A DNA stretch of 64,000 nt from Cephalotus follicularis (GCA_001972305.1 BDDD01005722.1:1-64000); one strand, 5' to 3'; positions 33,673 to 45,870 are shown, counted from the stretch's first letter. Numbers and translations are program-made. The notes: a model not told the origin generated them from the letters alone.

Positions 33673-36600
33673 ATGTCGGTGGACAGGAGTTGGATGAGTA
33701 GGCGGGTTGTCCGGGGGTTATTAAAGGAGGAATTTAATAGGGGTGTGCTCGCTTTCTTAGATTTTGCATTTTCAAACCAAGATTTTGTCTGGAATAGTAC
33801 GATAAAATGTCCTTGTAGTAGTTGCAAGTTAAGGGCGTTTGGAACTCGATCTGATGTGCGGTTACATTTGTTGAAGAAGGGTTTCACCCCTCATTACACG
33901 TTGTGGGATCAACATGGGGAAATGAGGGAACGCCGTCGGGCTGCAGTAGAGCAACCAGACCCCTCGGGTCCGAGCAACCCTTTTGTTGATCTCGTAATGG
34001 ATGCTGGGGGGTTCGAGTTTGACACTGGTGAACATGACGAGACGACCGTTGAACTTTCGAATCTCAATGCAAAGAAGTTCTATGACCTGCTTAAGGATGC
34101 AGAAGAACCGTTGTGGAATGGCTGTAAAAAACACACCAAGCTGTCTATGATGACGCGACTCATGAATGTCAAGTCCAAGTACGGGATTCCCAACGAAGGG
34201 GCTTAGGAAATTCTTCAGATCGTTAAGAGTGGAATGCCTGAGGATGAGAAGTTGTCAGAGTCTTATTAGAAGCTGAAACAAATTATGGAGACATTGGGAT
34301 TAGGCTACAAAAAGATAGATGCATGTGTCAATGATTGTATGTTGTATTACGGGGATCAGCACAAGTGCGCTACAGAGTGTCCAACATGTAATCATCCTAG
34401 ATTCAAACCTAGCGATGGCGGAAAGAGAAAGAAACAGGTACCTTACAAGGTTTTGTGTCACTTTCCAATGGCACCAAGACTTCAGAGGTTTCAATCAGAC
34501 AAAACATCTGCTGATATGAGGTGACATAGTAAGAAGATGGAGGATAACGACGATGACGAAGTGGGAATGGTACACCTGGCTGACGGTGGAGCTTGGAAGC
34601 ACTTTGATATTACTTTTTCATTGTTTGCTGCAGAGGTTGGCAATGTCAGAATAGGAATAGCAACGGACGGGTTTTGTCCTTTTGGGATCAGTAGTAGTGT
34701 TTACTCTTGCTGGCCTGTTTTTGTTTTCCCATACAATCTTTCACCTTGGTTGTGTATGACGAAGCCATTCATGTTCTTATCCTTGATTATCCCTGGACCA
34801 AAAAGCCCAGGGAAAGATATTGATGTGTTTCTGCGTCCACTCGTTGATGAGTTGAAGATGTTGTGGGAAACTGGAGTTGAAACCTATGATGCATCGCGCA
34901 AGAAGAACTTTCAGATGATGACAGCTTTAATGTAGATGATTAGTGACTTTCCTGCCTATGGAATGCTATCAGGATGGAGTACTCATGGTCATTTGGCATG
35001 CCCCTACTGCAAGGGTCAGACCAAGGGTTTTATATTGAAGCATAGTCAGAAATGTTCGCGGTTTGACTGGCATCGTCAATTGTTGCCTACAGACCACCAA
35101 TTTAGAAGAGACAATAATAAATTCTTGAAGGGTCGACGGGTGACTGAGGTGGGTGTGGAGAGGTTATCAGGGGAAGAGGTAGAGGATCAAACTCCCCGAG
35201 TTGAATGAAGTTGTGTTTGGAAAAGGTGTACCCACTTGTAAGATTCCTGGGTTCTGGATAGTACACAATTGGACTAAGCGAAGTATCTTTTTTGAACTTC
35301 CTTATTGGAGTAAAGTACTAATCAGACACAAGCTAGACGTCATGCACATCGAGAAGAATGTGTTTGAAAATATATTCAACACGGTCATGAATGTGGAGGG
35401 AAAATCCAAGGACCACATACAAGCTCGACTTGATCTGAAAGAGTTAAGAATAAGACCTGAACTGCATGCAAAAGAGGTGGATGGCGGTTCATATTGCCAC
35501 AAGCAAAATATTCACTGGACAGTGAACATGTCAAATAGGTTTGTGAATGGATGATAAAGATCAAGTTTCCGGATGGATACGCCTCAAACATATGTCGGTG
35601 TGTGAATATTTCAGAGTGTAAGGTTTCGGGATTGAAGAGTCATGATTGCCATGTGTTCATGCAGAGGCTTCTTCCGATTGCATTTTCTAAGTTCCTGCCG
35701 AGAAATATCATAGAGGTGTTGGCCGAGGTCAGTGATTTGTTTTTGGAATATATGCTCAACATCCAACAGTGCTGCGAATATGGACTTGCCCCAGAGTAAT
35801 ATTGTGTAAACAATTTTCAAAATGGAGAAGATATTTCCTCAATCATTTTTTATTCGATGGAACATTTTCTCGTCCACCTAGCTTATGAAGCGAAAGTATG
35901 TGGGCCAGTTCAGAATACATGGATGTATCCCATTAAGAGGTACAGTTACTCGTTGTTTCTCTTTCTGAAAATGTTCATCTATTTGTCATGCATTCTAATT
36001 ACATATTTAATTACAGAGAGCTGTTTGATCTCAAGAAGATGGTCAATAACAAGGCTCGTGTGGAAGGGTCGATCGTCGAGGCATACATCATTCGCAAGTT
36101 GACAACGTTTTGTTCGTATTATTTCGAACCTGATATCCCAATGAGGTTGAATAGACCAGAGAGAAACTGGGATGGGGGCGTTGTTGCTAGTAACAAATTG
36201 CTATCCATATATACTCATCCCGGTAAAGCAATGGGTAGGACAGAGAACATACATATGACAGACCAAGAATACGAGGCTGCATATTTGTACATCTTTCTGA
36301 ACTACAATGAAGTCATCCCTCTGGTTGAGTAAGTACACATATATATTGTACTAAGTTTATACTCTATTTATACGAACTGTGCAATTTGAACATATGTCAC
36401 TTATATTCTTTGCTGTAGTGAGTACGAGCAACTAGTCGTGAAATTGAACCCTAACATTACCCCCAAACAAATTGAAGAAGAACGCGATGCACACTTTGTG
36501 AAACGGTTCCAAAGCCATGTAAGTAATGCCAGAATATGTCTACAAGTATCATATAAGTTTCATGATTTTTAATTGTTGATGTTAAATTCTATGTTATGTG

Positions 36601-37415
36601 TGTACATTGCACACTTAATAGGTTAAGAACGACAACGAAGTTGACGCCCGTCTATGACATTTAGTAAGTGCACCTGTAACAAAAGTGAGGTCGTGGAAGG
36701 GGTATGTCATCAACGGGTACAAGTTTCACACTAAATATGCATCGAGGACCTCAATAACTCAAAATTGGGGTGTAATGATCAAGAGAAGCACTTGGAATGA
36801 TAGTTGTAGTGACTTCTACGGAGCCTTGGTCGACGTTGTGGAGCTCGATTTCTATGGAAAGACAACAGAGTTGTTTTATTCAAGTGTGATTGGGTTGACA
36901 CTTGGGAAAGAGGTACCAGAGTGGATGAGTTTGGGATTGTTCGTCTGAACCCAGGAAAGGCACTCCCCACATACGAGCTGTTCATGCTAGCAAGTCAAGC
37001 CATGCAGGTGTTCTATGCACCCAGCGTGTCCAACGATCGTAGGTACAAAAGGTGGGTGACTGTGATAAAAACGAAACCCAGAAATGCCTACAGCCTTCCT
37101 GATTATGAAGAAGAAGATGACGACGCTTTGGGTATGGATAAGACATTGCAAGAAGATGTCATCACCGGTCCACTATGATCATTTGCAGCTGATTTAAGTC
37201 CTGCAAGCGAAGATTCCTTTCGAAGAGATGGGGAATGGGAGGAGGTAGCATTGCCTCCAAATTTTCCAATGAGGGATCCTACGTCAGACCACGACAATAC
37301 GGATGATAAGGAAGATGAATGGGAAGACGATCTTTCTAACACGGATGAGGAGGACAGAGCGATGGAATATGATTCCAATAGTCAAGATGACATGGATATT
37401 GATAGCATAAATTAA
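33673..37415 (+). pseudogene. tnp2: CACTA TNP2-type transposase, degenerate
   Basis: The start MSVDRSWMSRR leads a transposase-associated domain with CPCSSCKLRAFG. The Tnp2 core follows with DACVNDCMLYYGD, FPAYGMLSGWSTHGHLACPYC and LDVMHIEKNVFENI. Next come a DUF4218-type region (FPDGYASNICRC, GLKSHDCHVFMQRLLP) and a DUF4216-type region (GYVINGYKFHTK, NWGVMIK), then an acidic tail. Likely introns are 35940-36016, 36329-36418 and 36519-36621. Stops lie near 34204, 34267, 34522, 34933 and 36655, with shifts near 35190, 35540, 35855 and 36870, so no functional transposase is made from this copy. Confidence 0.92.
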
Positions 37416-37573
37416 ACTGTAAGTTAATAGTGTAGTATATGTAGTAAATACTGTTTACAATAGTATTCTTAATCTTCTAATTTGTTATGTCACGACATTG
37501 TAATTTGATAATATATAGTAGGATAACTGTATGTAGTTTGAATCGTTTTTAAATACGGTGAGTTCTTGCAGAT
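37416..37573. other. spacer between CACTA genes
   Basis: AT-rich spacer of 158 bp with no reading frame. It would have to hold the tnp2 3' end and any leader of the second gene. Confidence 0.5.
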
Positions 37574-39149
37574 ATGCCTCGCAGAGTCATGCGTTCCTCT
37601 ATTCCTGGAGATTCCACCGCACCCTCCGGATCTACGCATCCCGGGACGGACTCCATGGAGTTAGACACACGGGAGCAGGATACCGATGTTCCCACTGCCA
37701 GTATGGAAATTTGCTATGTCACGATATTTAACCTGAAACTGTTTTTCGTATTATCGAAACTTTTTTGTTATGACTTGTTATATATGTTTACAGTGAAATG
37801 GAACCATGTTCTTGAATTAGGTTCCCATCAGCAACGAATGATGGGAGCTAGCAAGGGGGAGGACTTGCCCCCGCAGAGGGCTGATTCTATGCCTATTCGG
37901 CATTTCAGTGCCAATGGCTAAGTAACTATTAATTTAAGTAAATTTTTTTAAAACTAACCTATGATATTGGTGCTAATATTTGTTTAATTGCAGGTGTTTT
38001 GAGGAGATGGACATGAAGAACACAATAGCGTCCATCATCGAGAGCAGAATACTACAGCCATGGATCACGTGGAGCCAGTGGCCTGATGCAGAGAAAGAAC
38101 TACTGTGGGAGAAGCTATTGGTGGGTAAAACTGTTACAGTTAACAATCAATATTATTCAGAGTTTTTTTCAAACTCGTTGTTTGACACTGATGTTTTGTA
38201 GGACTACTTCCACTTTCTTCCATCTAATGCACATAGCAGGCTTCCATTCTATAGTTACGTGCAGGAGAATTACCCAAAGTGGATGCGTAACTATAGGAGG
38301 AAGGCAATGAGGGGCACTGGTGTGCAGTAGATGAGCCCTGAGTGTATGCAACATTGCCCTGCAGAGATACCACGGCCAGTGTGGGATGAGATGGTGAACA
38401 TGTGGATGTCCGAGGAATTTCAGAAGCGGGCAAGAACAAAAGCCACCAATAAGGCGTACGAAGCACACACCACCTACACTGGCGGTTGTCACACGATGGA
38501 AAGACAGCTTCAGATTGGGGTAAGTAATAAACTTAATTTATAATTATGGTGCTTAATAAACTTAATTTGTGTTTCAAACTAATTTAAAATTGCATTTGAC
38601 TTGCAGGGGGCCAAGGATAAACATACTGTGGATGTATACTATGAAACCCATCGAAAGGCTGGGAATGATACTCTTCCACCTCCTATTATAATGGAGAGGA
38701 TGGTGAGTCAAAAACTGAAATGAATGTAAATTACCCTTTATATGTCAATCACTTAACTGATTAATCTTGTATTTTTTTTGTAGGAGAAGTACCGGGCTGC
38801 TGCCAGGCCGGATACTGTGGAGGGGCCCGACGGTACTAGTATACCGGCTTCCTTCGACGTTGTGGCATGGACAGAGGCGACTGGAGGTCCGCAGAAGGGA
38901 AAGTTCCATGGATTGGGGAACTATATGACTTCCATGAAGATGCTACCACAAGCACTTCGAGATACTCAGTCGGGAGTGGGAGGTCAGAGTAGCCCATTCT
39001 TTTCACCGCCACCACAGACCAGCCCAGAGCCCGATGTAGTCTCAGAGCTTCTCCAGCAGATGGACCGGGTGGAGTCGAAGTTGGAGACTTTTATGGATCG
39101 AGTGACGCAGATGAATAGGTCTCAGTCCACATGCACACCATCTGATTAG
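37574..39149 (+). pseudogene. second CACTA gene, Transposase_24-like, nearly open
   Basis: The start MPRRVMRSSIPGDS fits six exons: 37574-37700, 37794-37919, 37994-38120, 38202-38519, 38607-38702 and 38784-39149. Four of the five introns have GT...AG ends; the second has CT at the donor position (37920). The protein has a segment with WITWSQWPDAEKELLWEKLL, then NYPKWMRNYRRKAM, TYTGGCHTMERQL and VYYETHRKAGNDTLPPP, typical of the plant En/Spm-type Transposase_24 family, and a C-terminal heptad-like helix (VVSELLQQMDRVESKLETFM). One in-frame TAG at 38328 breaks it. The role is probably DNA binding or regulation, as for TnpA. Confidence 0.85.
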
Positions 39150-39472
39150 AGTTTTCCGCGGAGTCGGCACCCCGCCTTCCAGCCATCTTCAGACTCGGAC
39201 GATAGCGAAGACGAGTTGTAGTTTGTATAGTTTGACACATTTTAAGACTGGTTGTAAACGTATTACACTTTTTATATATATGTTATAAAGCTCGTTTACA
39301 TTGTTCTGTTAGTTTACTATGAATGAAATGTGTTATGTAGTAGTTATGGATGGAGTCAATTACGCAATTGTGAAATATAAATTGTTATTGTGGCTGCTGC
39401 TGAAATGAATTGCAGGTTTTGCTTAGATATAGGGGAATGGATTCTGCTGGTAGTTCCATCTGCATTATCTGC
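39150..39472. other. CACTA 3' region before subterminal repeats
   Basis: The first 70 bases continue an acidic coding-like stretch after the stop (DSDDSEDEL). AT-rich 3' sequence then leads to the repeat array. No other gene is seen. Confidence 0.5.
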
Positions 39473-39916
39473 AGAATGGCGAGGGCATGACGACGGTAAT
39501 GCCCTCGCCATTCTGCAGAAAACACACAGGGCGAGGGTCTAAGCACTCGCTGAGACCTCACCACGGTAAGGGCACGACGAGGGTAGGCGAGGGGATATAA
39601 GTTTACGAATAGGTCACGGCGAGGGGAAATTGTCCTAGCGATGCCCTTGCCATAGCGAGGGCATGGCAAGGGTAGAGGTCCAACCCTCGCCATTGCAAGG
39701 GTATTGTGGTGAGGGGATATAGCCCTAGACATACCCTCGCCATGGCGAGGGCAGTAAAAGGCGAGGGGACTTAACCCTCGCCATACCCTTTCCAGACCCT
39801 CGCCAAGTTAAGGGCGAGGAGGAATTTGGTGAGGGTTTTTTCCCTTCGCCATTGACTCAACGACGAGGGGACGGTGAGGGAAAGTGCCATCGCCGTAGCT
39901 CTATTTTTTAGTAGTG
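39473..39916. repeat. CACTA right subterminal and terminal repeats
   Basis: About twenty copies of GGCGAGGG or CCCTCGCC in 390 bp, direct and inverted, often paired as CCCTCGCCATGGCGAGGG (39736-39753). The terminus is GTAGTG. The array is longer than the left one, an asymmetry common in this superfamily. Confidence 0.92.
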
Positions 39917-39974
39917 TAAATTGGAATAAAATTGGAAGTTATTTGAAATAACATAAGGGATAAAACCTGAAGCA

Positions 39975-40235
39975 TAGACGTCGACACCAATGAAGGACGT
40001 CGATGCCATTAACTAGGCAGGTAATGGGAGACGTTTTTAGCATCAACGCCAAGTAATGGAGTTGACGCCAAGAAGCAAGGGAGTCGCGCTTAAGGCTCCT
40101 TGCCTTAAGGCTTTGACGCCAAATGATGAAGTTGACGCCATGGATGGGAACTAAGAAGAAAGCGTTAATACGGTTCACGGAGCCAGTTAGCGCCAAGAAG
40201 AATGGTCAATGCGTCAACGCCAAGTGATGACGTCG
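39975..40235. repeat. GTYRAC motif array 1, W 5' LTR
   Basis: About eight copies near CGTYRACGCCAA, for example CGTCGACACCAA, GTTGACGCCAAG, CGTCAACGCCAAG and CGTCGATGCC. The 3' LTR keeps the array at 47265-47530. Confidence 0.87.
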
Positions 40236-40804
40236 ATGCCTAAACTGTCTGTAAAATAAGAAAAAAGCAATGACAGAAGACGCGTGAAAGGCATTTCGCC
40301 AGTTCCCCATGCGCGCAATGACAAAGAGAAGAGAGAAAAGGAAAAAGTGCACGTCATAGGGCAGGGAGAAAGGAGGTAAGAGAGAGAAGCGCTTGTCCAT
40401 AAAGGACACCTCTCATATTCTTCTTCCACCGGCACAAAGAGAGGGAAAGAAGGGAAGGAAACAAAGAGGAAAAGAGAGAAAACGGGGAAAGAAAGGAGAA
40501 AGGAGAGACCATCTTCTCCTTACTCGGACTAGAAGTGTGATGCTCAAACCAAGAGTGGAACTGAGCTTGGATTTGAACTGCCGAACCGGACCTAGGAGCT
40601 TAAAAGCTACTGGTGAGTGAGACTTGAAGAGGTGGACTTCGATTCCTAACTTGGAATCAGAGGTGGGGTTTATGACATGTATATGAAGATATTGCATGTA
40701 TATTGTGTTATGGTAGCTCATATGTGCTTGCATGTTGAGGCTAAACTGTTGAATCCATGCTTGTTTGGGTTGATTTTGGACTGTATTGCCTATTTGGGTT
40801 TGAT

Positions 40805-41170
40805 TTTTGTCGACGCTAAAGTTGTACACGTTAACACCTTACTGAAATGATCGACTGTTTACCTGTTTGCGTTTGATTTTTGTCAACACCAAGGAAGGAT
40901 GACGTTGACGTTCAAAGTTACTGTCTTCGAGAACGTCGACGCCTAGAGGGAACGTTGACGCGTAAGGTCCCTACCTTATCGCATCGACACTAAAGAAAAG
41001 GTTAACGCTTAAGGTTCCTACCTTCACGCGTCAAGGCCAAGGATACACGTTAACGCCTTAGAAACAATTGATGTTATCCTGTTGCACACTGATTTACGTT
41101 AACGCCAAAGAGGAAACATGTTGACGCCTAAGATAGACGTCGACGCCTAAAGAACACGTTGACGCCATAC
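40805..41170. repeat. GTYRAC motif array 2, W 5' LTR
   Basis: At least twelve copies near ACGTYRACGCCTAA, including GTCGACGCTAAA, CGTTGACGCG, GTTAACGCCAAAG and ACGTCGACGCCTAAAG. The copy in the 3' LTR is at 48085-48450. Confidence 0.88.
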
Positions 41171-41355
41171 TGGACAGTAGAAAATTTTACCCTGTTTCTG
41201 CTTGATTTCTTGATATTGACTGAGTTACTGTATGCATTGCATATCATGAAAACAATTGTTTACTGTTTTCATTACTATTTTTCAAGGACTGTTAATGTTT
41301 TCAAGGATTTTAAACTACTGAGTGCTATATGCACAATTGAAGGATTCCAACTACT

Positions 41356-41530
41356 GTTTTCAAAAGAAAACCTACAATTACTATTTCTACTGTACTGTTT
41401 TCTCCAAGTGAGAACTATTGACTGTTTACAGTTTTCTTAAATGAAAACTTACTATACTGTTACTATTTTCTCTAAAAGAGATTTTACTGAACTGTTTTAC
41501 TATTTTCTCAAAACGAGACTACTGTTGTAT
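41356..41530. repeat. run of five small hairpins, W 5' LTR
   Basis: Consecutive inverted repeats: GTTTTC-AAAA-GAAAAC (41356-41371), TTCTC-n5-GAGAA (about 41400-41414), GTTTTC-n6-GAAAAC (41431-41448), TCTCT-AAA-AGAGA (41470-41482) and TCTC-n5-GAGA (41517-41529). Stems differ in sequence but stay paired. The same run is in the 3' LTR at 48638-48810. Confidence 0.75.
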
Positions 41531-42353
41531 TACATTATATATGTAATATCTATACTGGACTGTACTGTTTGTGATTGATAGTTGCTGATGGTCTTGTGAT
41601 CGGAGTGTGTCACGAACTGCGGCGGTGAGCCTAGGTACCAGGAGTTGGATAGAGCTTATACACCAAACTTATCTGAATTGCAGATCTTGACTGTTAGCTG
41701 CCCGCTAAACGCCGGCAGTACTGTTTAAATTTTCTATCATCATCGGAGTGCATGGTGGTAGTTAGGTGGTGCATAGTCGATGCTAGGAGTTAGCGAGATG
41801 TGACACCCACTACTGGTCTTCGGACAACTGATTGTTTGTACCTTTATGCGGTATTCTTGATAACTGACTGATTGTAGCCACTTGGCATGGTTGCTCACAT
41901 ATGTGGATTCATATATATACTGTTATAAAGATATAAACTGTCATGCATGATTACATATATATTAACATTCATGAATAACTCCTATTTAGACGAGTGAGGA
42001 CAAAGGCTAATACCAACTATTACAGATTAACGAAGGAAGTGGAGACTAATTGATGAAACCGTACTTGGAGAGCTTCTCTATTTAAGGTTGATATTGTAAA
42101 ATGTTAAATTGAACTGTAATAAATTCTTACTCAATTAAGTTATATTTACATTGCTCATATGTAATATATAACTTGTGTCGTACTTGGTAGCATGTAGTAT
42201 GGACTGCGTGCGAATACCCTTTAAATAATCCAGTATATTGAATGCTTCCGCAAAGTTTTAAATTTATGATTGTTTTGATAATACTGGATAAACTGATAAC
42301 CATGTGTTGTTTCATATAAATCTATATAAACTGAAAACGGGGTGTGACAAGCA

Positions 42354-42365
42354 TGTTATCAGAAC
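42354..42365 (+). other. W primer binding site
   Basis: TGTTATCAGAAC, four bases after the 5' LTR, matches the tRNA-Met complement TGGTATCAGAGC at ten of twelve positions. Confidence 0.82.
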
Positions 42366-42629
42366 TGATATTAAATTATAAGCTATCTCTGGGATACTAT
42401 CCTCAACAATTAAATGAATTGTTTCCTGATGATTAATATCATTCCTTATAGGAAACAGTATGAAACTCCGAAGTGGTAAACGGGGAAGGCGTAGAGTCGA
42501 ATAAGGTAACAATGCCCCACAAGTGAATGAAGGTGACAATGCCCCGAAAGTTAATGAAGGAGTCAATGTTTCGTAAGTGGATGAAGGAGAGAATGTTCTG
42601 TAAATGCCTGAAGGAAGAAATGCCCGCCA

Positions 42630-43640
42630 GTGCCCGATGAGAGGAGTACCTTCGATCGCATGGCTGATCTTTTCCAGCAACAGACAGTGCCCGAAGTTTA
42701 TAATACTGGTGGATTTGGCAGAGACTTAGAGAGGTTCATGAGGCATAATCCTCCGATGTTCAAGGGAGAACTTGATGCCACTATATCGAAACAATGGATG
42801 AAAGATATAGAGAAGATCTTTGTTTCTCTCGAGTGTACTCACGAACAGAAGTTGAATTTTGCAGTGTACCACTTATGGGGTGAAGCTACCCATTGGTGGG
42901 AGATGGTTGAAGCGAAATAGGAATCTCTTAATCTTGACAGAACTTGGGATAGATTCCAGTCATAATTCTCGGATGCTTATGTTCCACTGATGAAGCGTGA
43001 TAGGAGGGAGACTGAATTGCTGGAGTTATGTCAAGGAGATATGACGGTAGCTCAATATCAAACCAGATTAAGTGAACTGGCCAAGCTTACGCCCTATCTA
43101 GTGGATAGAGAGTCAAGGAAGATAAGGAGATTTTTGAAAGGCCTTAGACCTGATATCCGATTTAACCTAGTGGTACTACAACTGACTTCTTTTATTGATG
43201 TTACTGTAAGGGCAAGAATTCTGGAGGCTGATGCTAATGAAAGAATGATGGAAAGATCTTGTGGTTCGCAATCGAGGCCTGCTTCTTCACAAGGACATGG
43301 AAGTAATAATCCTGCTTGATCATCAAGACCTGGCTACAGGGGACAAGGAGGTTCTCGACAAAATATTTCTCGTTCAAGGACTCCTAACCGAAACAACCAA
43401 TAGAGTTATGGAGGGTGTAGTTTCCGTGGACTTTTGAACCACAATGAAAGTGTATGCTGGAAGAGAATAGGGAAGTGTTTGAGATGTGGCTCGCAAGAGC
43501 ATATATAGAAGGATTGTCTAATAGTGAGAGAGAAAATACGTAATCCGCAAGGAAGTGCTAGAGCTAGTGGAAGTGGCGGGACTGTTCAACCACGAAAGGA
43601 TACTGGGAAGGCAATTATGAAAGGTTGAGTCTACACTTTA
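42630..43640 (+). pseudogene. gag: W gag
   Basis: The frame includes RFMRHNPPMFKGELDATIS, HLWGEATHWWEMV (capsid signature), YQTRLSELAKLTPYLVD and FLKGLRPDIRFNLV. A CCHC knuckle (CLRCGSQEHI...KDC) lies at 43476-43517, with all four metal ligands present but a TAG at 43506 inside it. Further stops lie at about 42918, 42963, 43318 and 43401. It resembles E1 and E2 gag. Confidence 0.87.
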
Positions 43641-44071
43641 TCTAAAGATGATGAACCAGAGTCTACTGTTGTTGTGGGAGGTACCATTTTCATATATGGT
43701 ATATTGGCTCACGTATTGATTGACCCTGGAGCTACACATTCATTGCATCGTATTTTCTGTGTAACTTGCATTGTGTGACTGATTGTTTGCCTTACGTGTG
43801 GGAAGTGAGTACTCCAACCGGAGACAGTTTACTGACTGATACTATGATAAATGACTGCGGGATCACAATAGCTGGGGTTCAGTTATCTGCTGATCTGATT
43901 GTACTACTGATCCAAGATTTTGATGTTATCTTGGGTATGGATTGGCTTTATACTCATCGAGCTTGTGTTGACTGTCACAATAAGGTGGTGACTTTTCATC
44001 TGTCAAATGGAACTGTGTTTCAGTTAGTGGGAGAGAAGAACATTTCTACTCCAATTATTTCTTATACTTGA
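43641..44071 (+). pseudogene. pol: W protease
   Basis: GILAHVLIDPGATHS (about 43700-43742) contains the Asp-Pro-Gly-Ala active site usual in Tekay-type proteases. After a shift near 43745 the frame from 43766 continues with LIQDFDVILGMDWLYTHRA. A TGA at 44069 ends it. Confidence 0.85.
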
Positions 44072-45091
44072 GCACTGAGATATCTCGAGAAGGTGTGTGA
44101 AGGTTATCTGGCGTATGTGGTTGATCATACAAAAGGTATGCCTAGTCTAGAACAGGTTCCTATTGCTTGTGATTTTCCTAATGTATTCCCAGATGATCTT
44201 ATTTCACTGCCACCGGAGAGAGATATGGATTTCAAAATTGAAGTAATGCTTGGAACTGCTCATATTTCTAGAGCTCCATACAGAATGGTTCCTGCTGAAT
44301 TAAAGGAGTTGAAAGTTCAACTGCAAGACTATCTTGACAAAGGGTTTATTCGGCCGAGTGTATCACCGCGGGGAGCACCGGTCTTGTTTGTGAAAAAGAA
44401 GGATGGATCGATGAGGCTGTGTATTGATTATAGACCGCTGAATCAAGTGACTGTGAAGAACAAGTATCCTCTACCACATATTGAGGAGTTGTTCGACCAA
44501 CTGTAAGGCTCAACTGTGTTCTCTAAGATACATTTGAGGACATGTTATCATCAGTTGAGGATTCTTGAAGGTGATATTAAGAAGACCGCATTTCGAACCA
44601 GATATGGACATTATGAGTTCCTGATCTTACCGTTTGGTTTGACGAATGCTCCTCCAACATTCATGTGTTTGATGAACAGAGTGTTCCAGCGTTATCTTGA
44701 TCAGTTTATTGTTATCTTTCTAAAGGACATTCTGATATATTCGAGGAGTATTGAGGAGCATATGCATCACCTGAGGGTTGTGTTGCAAACTCTACGGAAG
44801 TAAAGGTTATTTGCCAAATTCAGGAAGTGTGTATTTTGGCTGGATCATGTGACTTACCTTGGTCACATTGTATCGAGTTAAGGGTTATCTGTGGATCCTT
44901 CAAAGATTGAGAGTATAGTGTATTGGCCACAACCGAAGAACGTTACTGAAGTTCGTAGCTTCTTGGGATTAGCTGGCTATTATCGAAGGTTCATTGAAGG
45001 GTTCTCGAAGATTGATGTGCCATTGACATGGTTGACTCAGAAAAATTGAAGCTTTTTTTGGGATGATGCTTGTGATGCAAGTTTTCAAGAG
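44072..45091 (+). pseudogene. pol: W reverse transcriptase, active site lost
   Basis: RT motifs are [49 protein letters not shown] and the active-site region [13 protein letters not shown] (44713-44740). Here the first of the two catalytic aspartates is replaced by lysine. Stops lie at 44504, 44801 and about 45048, with a further one near 44878. The 3' part includes [16 protein letters not shown]. Confidence 0.9.
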
Positions 45092-45870
45092 TTGAAGAGT
45101 CGGTTGATTTTGGCTCTAGTGTTGGTATTACCAGAGGGGGGTGAGGATTTTACTGTCTATAGTGATGCTTCTGGGAAAGGTTTGGGATGTGTTCTCATGC
45201 AACGCGGTCGAGTGATTGCATATGCATCAAGAAAGTTGAAACTGTACGAGGAGAAATATCCTGTACACGATCTTGAATTGGCTGCTATAGTGTTCGCCTT
45301 ACATAAATGGAGACATTACCTTTATGGGGCTCAATTTGAGATCTTCACCGACCATAAGAGTTTAAAGTACTTGTTTTCTCAGAAGGAACTGAACATGAGA
45401 CAGAAAAGGTGGGTTGAATTCTTTAATGATTACAACTGTAATATCCAATACCACCCCAGGAAGACGAATGTTATGGCGGATGCACTAAGTCACAAGGCGA
45501 TGATTGCCTATGCGATGGTCTCACAGTGGAAGCTATTGGAGGATTTTCAGCGTTGGAATCCGTTCATGGTTTCCAAAGGTATTATTGTGGCTAATCTTAG
45601 AGCACAACCGGAACTTCTTGACCTTATTCTGAATGCACAGTTCAGTGACACTAAGTTATGGAATATTCGAGAGAATTTAGATCCTGATTTTGAATTGTCC
45701 ATACATGCTGATATATTGTGGTTTTGCGAAAGAGTATGTGTTCCGGATGATGAGAGCATCAGAGACGAGTTATTGCAGCAAGCTCATAAATCACAGTACA
45801 GTGTTCATTCAGGAAGCTCTAAGATGTGGTATGACATGAAGAGAAACTACTGGTAGAGTGGCATGAAGAG
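45092..45870 (+). pseudogene. pol: W RNase H and integrase N-terminus
   Basis: A 254-codon frame starts in RNase H ([44 protein letters not shown]) and passes to the integrase zinc-binding region (LLQQAHKSQYSVHSGSSKMW). A TAG at 45854 ends it in the middle of the tryptophan-rich segment NYW. RNase H removes template RNA during cDNA synthesis. Confidence 0.88.

Larger units (their letters stand above)
32725..39916 (+). mobile_element. CACTA (En/Spm) DNA transposon
   Basis: The 7192-bp element starts CACTACAGGAAAAA and ends in TTTTTTAGTAGTG. Perfect 3-bp TAA duplications stand at 32722-32724 and 39917-39919, the rule for CACTA elements. Subterminal arrays of GGCGAGGG in both orientations fill both ends. 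Two plus-strand genes are present: a TNP2-type transposase and a second Transposase_24-like gene. The empty site is visible in the other LTR of W at 47207, which confirms the boundaries. Confidence 0.97.
32590..42349 (+). repeat. W 5' LTR, interrupted by CACTA
   Basis: It is made of 32590-32724 and 39920-42349. The break falls in GGGACTAA|ATTGGAATAAAA, which is continuous in the 3' LTR at 47207. Compared with the 3' LTR it has about 60 extra bases near 42025-42085. It carries two GTYRAC motif arrays and a series of small hairpins. Confidence 0.93.

Noticed and set aside
33673-37415. Possible host multi-exon gene
   Set aside because: The domain order is that of CACTA TNP2, and the gene lies between CACTAC ends with TAA duplications.
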